Assembly (NCBI GenBank): GCA_002887195.1
Contig: PJAB01002042.1
Coordinates: 1 to 10,781 of the forward strand
Reading direction: 5' to 3'
From: Chrysochromulina parva
Taxonomy: Eukaryota; Haptophyta; Prymnesiales; Chrysochromulinaceae
DNA length: 10,781 bases
Below the pieces are notes generated by a model. The model saw nothing but the letters and a program-made list of their open reading frames with translations. It searched no databases and had not been told where the DNA came from. The first letter of the stretch is position 1, and each line of letters opens with the position of its first letter. Position numbers and translations under genes: made by a program. This document shows positions 1 to 6,723 of the stretch, in pieces.

Positions 1-2
1 CT

Positions 3-500
3 CCGCCGCCCAGCCCTAGTCCACCTGAACCGTCCCCGCCTCCGCCTTTTCGACCATCGCCAGCTCCACCGCCGCCGCCCTCGCCGCCACCTCCCTCGCC
101 ACTGCCGCCGTCACCACCGCCTTCGTCGCCCCCGCCATCCCTGCCACCCTCACCGCCACCGCCCTCACCGCCACCTTCGCCGACCCCACCATCCCCGCCA
201 CCCTTGCCACCGCCACCCTCCCCGCCACCTCCCTCTCCGCCGCCGCCCTCGCCGCCTCCGCTTGCACCACCGCCGCCCTCGCCGCCGCCGCCCTCGGTAG
301 CCCTTCCAATTCGCCGCGGGAGACGCAGACGCGCTCTCAGGCGGCCAGCAGGCGGCCGGGTGCGACCCGGCTCTGTGCCACGCCATGAATGTACGATTTT
401 TGACTTTTTTCGGTCTCCTACGTGTGCTGGTGGCCCAGCGAGCATGATTATGCGCTCAGTACGCATATGCGGTAGATATGTAGGTGGAGCCAGGTCCTGA
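3..500 (+). CDS. Partial Pro/Ser-rich (extensin/pherophorin-like) protein, 5' end outside window
   Basis: The frame starting at position 3 is open from the window edge to a TGA at 498-500. For its first ~98 codons it encodes almost only Pro and Ser in (S)PPP-(S)PPPP units, such as [16 protein letters not shown]. Pro and Ser codons use all four third bases while the residues stay fixed. The opposite-strand frame instead gives a scatter of Ala, Val, Glu, Arg and Gly. That pattern favours plus-strand coding. SP(n) stretches of this kind are hydroxyproline-rich stalks or linkers in green-algal and plant wall proteins, and similar tracts occur in other algae. From about codon 99 the translation turns Arg-rich and then unremarkable, so the true exon may end near 296, where TCG is followed by GTAGCC, a possible splice donor. 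No start codon, signal peptide or folded domain is visible. It would converge on the large minus-strand gene at 858. Simple low-complexity DNA remains an alternative. Confidence 0.42.
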   Translation, partial: PPPSPSPPEPSPPPPFRPSPAPPPPPSPPPPSPLPPSPPPSSPPPSLPPSPPPPSPPPSPTPPSPPPLPPPPSPPPPSPPPPSPPPLAPPPPSPPPPSVALPIRRGRRRRALRRPAGGRVRPGSVPRHECTIFDFFRSPTCAGGPASMIMRSVRICGRYVGGARS

Positions 501-857
501 GGTTGAATTTCAAAAATCTCGATTTTGACCCCCTCCTGGTGTTTGAGGGACCTAGATCTTGCGGAAAGGTGCCGACGCGACGCACTTTAGACTTAAGTTT
601 CAGTCTCGATCCGTTGCGGTGCCGACGCACTTTTGTCTTTAGACTTAAGTTTCAGTCTCTCTGTCTGTGGCAGTCCACGTCTCTGTCTGTGGCAGAGCCT
701 CAGTGTGTCAAGAGCTGTCACGGGCGACGGCCATGTCCCCGCTCTCGAACGTCTTTATGCGGGTTGCGCGCCACGCCACCCGACTCTACTCGAACTCGTG
801 TTGGGTTCACATAGCAAACGCCACGGATCGCCCTCGAGGATCGCCCCATTTGGAGCC
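301..857. other. Gene-poor stretch: intergenic DNA and presumed 3' UTR of the 858-6254 gene
   Basis: No frame here shows a recognisable domain or sustained coding composition. The short open frames use different composition from the neighbouring genes. Base composition drops from the GC-rich flanks, notably around 385-560. The part next to 858 should hold the 3' UTR of the minus-strand gene; no AATAAA or TGTAA signal was seen. Short direct repeats lie at 568-695, and a GGATCGCCC pair at 825-833 and 838-846. Confidence 0.5.
568..695. repeat. Two pairs of short tandem direct repeats
   Basis: The string GGTGCCGACGC starts at 568 and again at 618. A 22-bp stretch containing GACTTAAGTTTCAGTC recurs exactly at 586-607 and 638-659, so the ~50-bp unit is an imperfect tandem duplication. 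Immediately after it, TCTCTGTCTGTGGCAG occurs exactly at 658-673 and 680-695, a 22-bp period. No ORF, terminal inverted repeats or target-site duplication accompany them, so I call them local duplications and not a mobile element. Confidence 0.75.
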
Positions 858-3800
858 TCATTTCCGACGGCCAAATCCAAATGAGAGCTTGCTCGTGGCC
901 GTCTTGCCAACTTTGCCCGGTGGGGTCGCGCTCGCCGGGGGGGCAGGCCCGTGTTGGTCCGGCTCCGCTTGTGCGCTCATCGCGACGGCGGAGATCGGGC
1001 TCACCCCGAAAGAGCTCGAGCTGCTGCTTTCAGACGCTCCGCCTGCAAGCCCTGCTGCGATGGCGTCAACTTTGGCCTTGGCCGCTTTGACTTTGAGCCC
1101 CTGGGCCTCATCTCGTTCCTTCCTGAAGTTTCGGCGCGGCTCAGCCTCTGTGAGCCGCTCGTTCGACAGGGCGAGTATCCGCGCGGCGCCGGCGGGGGTG
1201 CTCCTGACGAGATTGAGCGCATCGTCCTTTTTCATGCCCGCCACGCTCTGGCCGTTGACTGCAAGCAACGTCATGCCAATCATAATATCCTTCTCATGTG
1301 CCAGCGATCCGTCCACCACGGCAACCACCACGACAGCGCCGCTGATGTCGTCCGCCAGCTGAAGGCCGATGGGCTTCCCAGACTCGAACTCGTAACTTGT
1401 CGAGCCACCCCCGGTTGCTGAGGGTGGGCTAGTGAGGGCATCCGCCGCGAGATTTGCGGTTGGCGTAGCTGGCACGTCTGCTGACACCGAGCCTGATGCC
1501 GCTGGCTCCGATGCCACTGTCGCATTCTCGGCTGTCGCCGCCTCGGCTGCCGCGTTCTCGGCTGCCGCTGCCTCGGCTATCGCTGCCTCGGCCTCGGCCG
1601 CCTCAGCCGCCTTCTCGGCTGCCGCCTTCTCGGCTGCCGCCTTCTCCGTCGCTGTCGCCTCGGCCGCCGACGCCTCGGCCGCCGCCTTCTCCGCCGCCGC
1701 CTTCTCCGCCGCCGCCTTCTCCGCTGCTGCCTTCTCCGCCTCATCCGCCTTCCCGGCAGCGGCTGTCGCCTCGCGTGCGGCCTCCTCGGCCTCACGCGCA
1801 CGCGATTCGGCGGCCTCGAGCTCAGCTCGCCGTCGCTCGGCGTCCGCCGCGTCCTTTGCCGCCACCAACGCCTTTTTAGCCTCGTTGACTTCGCGGCGAG
1901 CCAACTTGCCACGCTGAATCGCCTGCACCTTGGTCACCGCGGCGGCCTCGGCAGCTAACTGGGCCTCAGCCTCCCTGGCCTCCGCCTTGACTGCCTCGGC
2001 TGCCGCCTTGGTTGCCGCCTCGGCCGCCTCGGCCGCCGCCTCGGCCGCCGCCGCTCTCTCGGTCGCTGCCTTCTCGGCGGCCGCTGCCTTCTCGGCCGCT
2101 GCCTTCTCGGCCGCCGCCTTCTCGGCCGCCGCCGCCTCCGCCAAAACCTTCTCGGCCGCCGCCTTCTCCGCCGCCGCTCTCTCGGCCGCTTTCTCCTCGG
2201 CCGCTGCTTTCTCCGCCACCGCCGCCTCGGCTGCCGCCTTCGCGGCTGTCGCTGCCTCGGCCGCGGCTGCCTCCTCCGCCGCTGCTGCCGCTGGCTCCGC
2301 TGCCGATGTCTTCTTTTCCGCCACCGTCGCAGGGCTCCGGCGCGCCTGCAGGACGCTCAGCCCTAGCCCTGGCTCAGAGGCGACGCCGGCAGCGCTCTTT
2401 GCGTCGCTCTCGACTACATCCGGGCTCAAGCGCGACTGCAGGACACGCTGCAGCTGGGAGGTGACGTTGACTGCGCTCTTGAGGACAGTGAAGCGTTTCT
2501 CGACCTTCGTCGAGAGCTTGACGCCAAGGTGCGGCCCAGGAAAGGATTCAAGGCGCTGCGCGATGCGCCCGAGGCTGTGCAGGTTGCGTACGACGGCCCC
2601 CATGCTCTTGGCGTTGAAGAGGTCGGGCGTCGTGAAGAGGTCCTGCTGCGGCACGCCGAGCTGCAGACATGCGCGCAGGTACGCATCGATATTCTCCATC
2701 TGTTTGAAAGGCATCTCGCTCTTGGCGATGCGGCCTACGCTGCCCGGTCGGAGCACGTTGACGAGCTGGCAGAGACGCTCGCCCGAGCGGAGCCAAGCGT
2801 GCAGGGCGCTCTCATCCGGCGCGGTCTCGCCTACCATTTGAGGTGGCACGCAACTCGTCACCGTGGCCACCCAGTACGTAGCTGCGGCGATCGGTGTGGA
2901 CGGAGCGGAAGACGGAGGCGAGGAGGCTGCCGGCACATCCGCGGTCAACGAGCCAGGCGGCGAAGGATTGCCGTCAGCTTGCCACGCGGCACGCAGGTAG
3001 ATGGTGCCTTGGGTAGAAAGCCGAGCCTGCAACTCGACCACGTCAGTACGCGCCAAGCCGCCCAGGTCGATGCTCGCGTCGCCAAGCTTGTCGCTCGAGA
3101 ACGTGTCCTTGTCCTTGCAACGAAGCTGCAAAGGCGCTGCTATGAAGTCCTTGAGCACGCCTTTGAACGTGAAGACCTCGCCCCAGCGTGGGTTGAGGTT
3201 CTTAGAGATGACCTTGGACTTGACCTCCTTGCCAGCGAGCGAGAACTTCACGTACGGATCCGACTTACCATTATTGTCCAACGCCTTGAGACCAACCGCG
3301 TGGCTCAGGAAGAGGTGCAGCGTGCCATGCACGAGCACGCGGGCCGGCATCGGCTCCGAGGGCCGGGCAGTCGGAGCGCGGCTCGCATAGAGCATCAGCA
3401 GGGCACGCTCATGCTTGGTTGGCTGTGCGAGCAACCAGACCAGCGACGAGCGCGCGGGGTCGCGCAGCAGGTCCGACATGGCCTCGATCATCTGCGGTTC
3501 CTCCCAGGCTTCCGGTGCATTGTGCAGCGCGCGCTTCCAGATACTCTCACCGCATGCGGAGGTGACGAGCGCACCCACGCTATCCAAGCCGCCAGCCAAC
3601 GCCGTGTCAGCCGAAGAGCGAGACACACGGCTCAGCTGCAGCCGGATCGCGAACTGGAGCTGTTGGGAGCGGCCCCGCCAGCGCCGCTGAATGGAGACCA
3701 CAGCGCGCGTGTCGGGCACCGCGGCGGGGTGGGCCTGATCAGGTGCAGGTGTGGCGGAAGCTCGGTGTGCCGCCGTTTGCCGGTAGGTTGTGGGCGGCGT

Positions 3801-5586
3801 GGCCGCGACACGGGCGGGAATGAATGAAGCGGCGGAAGGGGGGGGGGCGGCGGCGGCGGGGCGGGGCGCGGCGGCGGCGGGGCGGGGCGCGGCGGCGGCG
3901 GGTCGTGCCGCGGTGCCCGTGGTGGCCGCCGCCGCATGCTGCTCAGAGGATGTGGCCGTCCCATTGCTGGTGCGACGCATCCGTAAAGGCTGCATCCAAG
4001 TCGGTGATGCAGTGCGGCCGTTCGATGTGCTCGGGCTGGTACGTGGGCTAGATACGGCCGATCCGGACTCGTCGCCCTTGCAGCGTACCAAGTACTGTGG
4101 GTGGCCGTCTTTGCCGGGGCGTTTCGCCAGGACCGTACCGGAGGCTGATGCTGCCAATGCTACAGACGCTGCTGCAGGCGCTGCTACAGACGCTGCAGCA
4201 GGCGCTGCTACAGACGCTGCAGCAGGCGCTGCTGCAGGCGCTGCTGCAGGCGCTGCTGGAGGCGCTGCTGCAGGCGCTGCAGATGGCATCACCAATGCGG
4301 GCGATGCTCTTCTTATCTCAGCGGGATCGCTAGAGGTAGGGCTGTCGGCGCAATCTCTGAAGGTTGATACGAAAGCCTCTGCTGTCCCCGACAGGGCCAC
4401 AGGCGGCGTGGGTGTGGGCGGCGTGGGTGTGGGCGGTGCCGAGCTCAGCACCTCGACTTGGGCCTCGAGCGCTGCAACCCTCGCGGCCAACCTTTCCTCT
4501 GGATTGCCCGCGACGATGCGCTGGCCAGGAAGCACACAGCAACGCAGGGCGCCAAGGAAGGTCTCCCAGCCTAGGGGCGCATCCGCGACATGCGGCATGC
4601 GCCCAAGAGCTTCGGCCGCTCGCTTTGCCGCCGCTGTGTCCGTGCCGGTATCTTTCGGCACCGCGACCGCAATCGCCTGCGCGACCTCCGAGGCCGTAGC
4701 ATCCCGCACCTCCGAGGCCGTGGCATCGTGCACCTCCTTGGCAGCGCTCGAGGTGCGTCGTGGCGCGCGCGCGCGGCCGAGCGTCACAGACGAAGATGCC
4801 AGCGATGAGGTCTGCACAGGCGAAGGTGGCGGCGCCACCTGCGGCGGTGGCGCTGAAGGCCGCACCGCCTCCAACCGCGCAGCAGCCACCACCTCCAACC
4901 GCACCGCCTCCAACCGCGCAGCAGCCACCACCTCCAACCGTTCTGCCTCCACCTTTTTGTTCGCCAGCCGTAGCCGTTCAATCGCGGCCAGGCGCTCTGC
5001 CTCCGCCTCCAGGCGCTCCGCCTCCACGCGCTCCGCCTCCAGGCGCTCCGCCTCCACGCGCTCCGCCTCTGCCGCTGCGGCGACCACCCTCGGCGCCGCA
5101 GCAGCTGCCGTCTCGCTCTCCCTGATGGCCTCCTTCATGCGCCTGAGTTCCTCACGCGTTGCATCCAGCTCCGCCTCTTTGGCCGCCGCGGCCGCCAGCG
5201 CAGCGCGCACCTGCTCAGCCATCACCTCGGTTGCCTCCTGCGACACACTCAGCGCCGCCTTAATCTCCTCATTCGACTCTTGCGTGCGATACGGCGACAA
5301 CGGCGTTCTCGGAGCCTCAAGGAAGATAGGCCGAGCAGCGCGGCTGTTCGATGCACTCGGGCTGGAACTCGGGCTGGAACTCGGGCTGGTACGTGGGCTA
5401 GATACGGCCGATCCGGACTCGTCGCCCTTGCAGCGTACCAAGTACTGTGGGTGGCCGTCTTTGCCGGGGCGTTTCGCGAGGACCGTACCGGAAGCTGATG
5501 CTGCCAATGCTACAGATGCTGCTGCAGGCGCTGCTACAGACGCTGTAGCAGGTGCTGCTGCAGGCGCTGCTGCAGGCGCTGGCGCC

Positions 5587-5630
<44 letters not shown>

Positions 5631-6254
5631 GTGCGCCTGCATGGCCTCGGCCTCCTTGCGCTCATGCTCGAGGTCAGTCGCCTTTGCCTGCCGGTGCCGC
5701 AACGCGCTATCATCCTCCAGCTGCTGAGGCGGAAGTGGCGCCGCCGCCAACACCAACGAGTGTCGCCTCTGCTGCACGAGCATCGCCTCCGTAAGCTGCA
5801 CAAACGCCTTGGCGACACCATCGCCGTGGAGCGCTGAGGCGGTGGTGAACAGCAAGCCCGGCGGAGGCGTCCAGCTTGGCGCGAGCTTTGGATCATCCAC
5901 CTTGTTGGCGAACAGCATGCGGCAGGCCGTAGGCGACAGGAAAGGGTCGAGTGCACGCAGCCACCCGAGCACCGAAGCGAACGATCCGGGCTCAGAAGCA
6001 TCGTACATGATGATGACGCCGTGCAGCCCAGCAAAGACCTCGGGTGGCGCATCCTCGGTGCCGCTCACCTCCCAGAGCTGTAGCCGCACCAGGCCTCGAG
6101 ACGTTTGCAGCCGGGGGTGGCGCACATCCAGACCAACGGTTGGCTGGTACGGCCGCGATTCGAAGCGGTCGTGCTCAAGGCGATCAAGCACGCTCGTCTT
6201 GCCAGCACTGCGATCACCACATACGGCGACGACGAAGAGTGGAGCGTCCTTCAT
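858..6254 (-). CDS. Multidomain signalling/cytoskeletal scaffold: GTPase-IQ-C2-CH-IQ-PDZ
   Basis: A single uninterrupted 1798-residue frame starts at ATG 6254, right where a Ras-like GTPase fold should begin. Domains in order: residues 1-~160 a small GTPase with P-loop GDRSAGKTS (13-21), NKVD (117-120) and a TASA G5-like motif; ~185-210 charged helix; 14-Ala run; chromodomain-like module at ~256-282, repeated at ~706-732; ~345-465 Glu/Arg/Ala helix; IQ motif SIQRRWRGR near 855; C2 at ~970-1090; calponin-type CH at ~1126-1236; Ala/Glu/Lys helix ~1308-1580 with a second IQ motif [11 protein letters not shown] near 1443; PDZ at ~1618-1699; basic tail ending FGFGRRK. No transmembrane segment or signal peptide is seen, so it should be cytosolic or membrane-peripheral. 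The GTPase has no prenylation site because it is internal to the chain. By family, it would bind GTP, calcium and lipid, calmodulin, actin or microtubules, and PDZ ligand peptides. The specific function is unknown. Confidence 0.9.
1158..1403 (-). other. PDZ domain
   Basis: Residues ~1618-1699 hold a first strand and carboxylate-binding loop (GKPIGLQL), then [33 protein letters not shown] and a [10 protein letters not shown] helix. G-x-x-L-L-A-V-N-G is the hallmark PDZ turn. The domain would bind C-terminal peptides of partner proteins. It sits next to the protein's own C terminus, after the long Ala-rich helix. Confidence 0.85.
1515..2333 (-). repeat. Ala/Glu/Lys helix-forming repeats, (AAAEK)n
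   Basis: Residues ~1308-1580 are dominated by AAAEK, AAEK and AAAAE units encoded by ~15-bp DNA repeats (GCCGCCTTCTCSGCC-like on the plus strand). The pattern of acidic and basic residues 3-4 apart should form a stable single alpha-helix or coiled coil about 270 residues long, acting as a spacer between the CH and PDZ domains. IQ motif 2 lies inside it. Similar low-complexity helices occur in bacterial TolA, but the flanking domains here are eukaryotic. Confidence 0.8.
1890..1937 (-). other. IQ motif 2 within the Ala-rich helix
   Basis: Residues ~1440-1455 read [16 protein letters not shown], a full match to [IVL]QxxxRGxxx[RK]. It interrupts the Ala/Glu/Lys repeats, so a calmodulin-like light chain could sit in the middle of a long helix. 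Confidence 0.75.
2547..2879 (-). other. Calponin-homology (CH) domain, single calponin/transgelin type
   Basis: Residues ~1126-1236 contain [19 protein letters not shown], then [20 protein letters not shown], then [20 protein letters not shown] and LHSLGRIAQ. This matches the calponin-type CH core (LxxGxxLCxLxNxLxPGSV, then the ENI helix, then DLF). It is a single CH, not the tandem pair of classic actin-binding domains. Single type-3 CH domains occur in calponin, transgelin, Vav and IQGAP, where actin binding is not guaranteed. Confidence 0.85.
2985..3347 (-). other. C2 domain with calcium-loop aspartates
   Basis: Residues ~970-1090 read as a C2 beta-sandwich: [17 protein letters not shown], then [15 protein letters not shown], then [32 protein letters not shown] and a closing TIYLRAAW strand. 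Loop 1 has Asp 993 and Asp 999 with the usual spacing. Loop 3 has Asp 1048 and Asp 1050, plus Asp 1055 in a loop one residue shorter than in synaptotagmin. This is consistent with calcium-dependent binding of acidic phospholipids. NPxW and SDPYV are classic C2 signatures, so the call is strong. Confidence 0.9.
3640..3707 (-). other. IQ motif 1 (calmodulin/EF-hand binding)
   Basis: Residues ~850-872 include [17 protein letters not shown], matching IQxxxRG, although the final basic position is Gln. The surrounding helix is amphipathic and basic. It lies just upstream of a ~90-residue helical stretch of unknown identity that precedes the C2 domain. Confidence 0.6.
3832..3903 (+). repeat. G-rich tandem repeat with a 10-G homopolymer
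   Basis: The plus strand has ten G in a row (3838-3847), then ~21-bp units of GCGGCGGCGGCGGGGCGGGG type. On the coding strand these give PRPAAAA repeats ahead of IQ motif 1. Several runs of three or more G with short loops fit a G-quadruplex pattern on the template strand. Confidence 0.75.
4012..4290 (-). repeat. Intragenic duplication, copy 2 (chromodomain-like module)
   Basis: This segment matches 5336-5600 at an offset of exactly 1350 bp (450 codons). Over 4031-4190 against 5381-5540 only 4 of 160 bases differ. It encodes [20 protein letters not shown] followed by [16 protein letters not shown], preceded by Ala/Pro/Ser-Val repeats. YLVRCKG resembles YLVRWKG of chromodomains, but the cage Trp is Cys and the C-terminal helix is missing. 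The Ala-rich flank carries further short tandem repeats (GCTGCAGGC units). Confidence 0.85.
4868..5070 (-). repeat. Tandem repeats encoding [10 protein letters not shown] and [13 protein letters not shown] helices
   Basis: Between ~4990 and 5070, 15/30-bp units encode alternating ERLEA and ERVEA. Between ~4868 and 4940, ~39-bp units encode [13 protein letters not shown]. Together with the [16 protein letters not shown] segment upstream they form a long charged helix at residues ~345-465, probably coiled coil. Confidence 0.8.
5336..5600 (-). repeat. Intragenic duplication, copy 1 (chromodomain-like module)
   Basis: This is the N-proximal copy, at residues ~256-292, of the module also found at ~706-742. 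It differs by a 24-bp insertion made of two GAACTCGGGCTG units (5360-5385), which lengthens the Ser/Pro run after the module. Silent and replacement sites are both nearly unchanged between copies, which implies a recent duplication or ongoing gene conversion. Confidence 0.85.
5589..5630 (-). repeat. (GCG)14 triplet tract encoding 14 alanines
   Basis: Fourteen identical GCG codons in a row (CGC on the plus strand) encode a poly-Ala run just after the GTPase domain, followed by Ala-Pro repeats. Identical codons suggest replication slippage, so length may vary among alleles. Confidence 0.9.
5775..6254 (-). other. Ras/Rab-like small GTPase domain, atypical G3
   Basis: Residues 1-160 follow the Ras-superfamily order. 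G1 is GxxxxGKT with K19 and T20. The switch I Thr lies in QPTVG (T39). The G3 strand [10 protein letters not shown] stands where LxxWDTAGQE is expected. [15 protein letters not shown] strand and helix follow, then ANKVDD as G4 and TTASA as G5. The order and spacing resemble Rab and Rab-like proteins such as RABL2. The G3 Asp is Glu (E62) and the catalytic Gln is Thr (T66), so intrinsic hydrolysis is probably altered; that last point is inference. The domain is complete and sits at the extreme N terminus. Confidence 0.85.
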
Positions 6255-6270
6255 CGAAAATTTTCGAAAA
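6255..6270. promoter_or_regulatory. Overlapping palindromes abutting the GTPase-gene start codon
   Basis: CGAAAATTTTCG (6255-6266) is a perfect 12-bp palindrome touching the ATG on the minus strand. TTTTCGAAAA (6261-6270) is a second perfect palindrome overlapping it. It could be a protein-binding site in the 5' UTR or core promoter. That role is inference only. Confidence 0.35.
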
Positions 6271-6429
6271 CAGGAAAAAGGGTCAGCTCAGAGCAGTCGG
6301 CTCAGAGCCACCCCTAGAATTTCACAGGTCTGCAACATAAAGCCGACCGAAAAGGTCTATACTCATCTACATGTATCACATGGTACGACGATCCTTGATC
6401 ATGTCCTTCAGGAGACCATGCACACAGGA

Positions 6430-6498
6430 CACCCTTTTTCCACTTCCCCTTCTTCCCCTTCTTCCCCTTCTTCCCCTTCTTCCCATTCTTCCCCTGGA
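6430..6498 (+). repeat. Polypyrimidine mirror repeat, (CTTCCCCTT)n
   Basis: About 65 nearly uninterrupted pyrimidines contain at least four copies of a 9-bp CTTCCCCTT-type unit, with only a few A interruptions. CTTCCCCTTC is mirror-symmetric, which is the sequence form that can fold into intramolecular triplex (H-DNA). It lies roughly 180-245 bp upstream of the GTPase-gene ATG. Confidence 0.8.
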
Positions 6499-6723
6499 CC
6501 CCGTCCGCAACGTCGTTCCCCGGGTGTCTCCAGTGACGACGCCTCTTCGCCACCACGCGACGTCGACATACTTATCATCCGCGCCGGCCGCCTTGACCGC
6601 GCTTTTCATCTCCTAGACTGCGCTTTTCATCTTCCTCGTTTTCCTGCAATTCGGCGATCGGCGTGGCGCGTCAGCATGCTCATAACAGGCTCGGCAGCGC
6701 CCTCCACCGCCTCTCCATCTCTT

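Larger units (their letters stand above)
6255..6723. other. Intergenic region between the two minus-strand genes
   Basis: It should hold the 3' UTR of the CAP-Gly/filamin gene and the promoter and 5' UTR of the GTPase gene, both read on the minus strand. Visible elements are the palindromes at 6255-6270, a TATAGA-like string on the minus strand at 6361-6356 (~107 bp upstream of the ATG), TACATGTA at 6368-6375, a pyrimidine tract at 6430-6498, and a direct repeat GCGCTTTTCATCT at 6599-6611 and 6621-6633. Short open frames across it give only low-complexity GKK or GRR repeats. Confidence 0.6.

Noticed and set aside
568..695. CRISPR array or transposon end
   Set aside because: There are only two copies of each unit with no spacer structure, no terminal inverted repeats and no associated gene.
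1515..2333. Bacterial TolA-like origin of the Ala/Glu/Lys region
   Set aside because: This composition arises readily in GC-rich genomes, and the flanking CH, IQ and PDZ domains in the same frame are eukaryotic.
1930..2841. 303-codon plus-strand Ala/Ser-rich frame
   Set aside because: It is the shadow of the (AAAEK)n repeats read on the other strand.
2529..3827. 432-codon plus-strand open frame opposite the C2 and CH domains
   Set aside because: It reads as Arg/His-rich sequence with no recognisable motif and is antisense to well-conserved C2 and CH sequence.
3790..5727. 645-codon plus-strand open frame opposite the scaffold gene
   Set aside because: It is Ala/Ser/Arg low complexity produced by the GC-rich codons of the minus-strand gene. 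It has no domain, and the minus frame has clear GTPase, C2 and CH domains.
6314..6609. Small minus-strand genes with GKK or GRR repeats
   Set aside because: The repeats come from the polypyrimidine microsatellite read in two frames, and nothing else in the frames looks coding.
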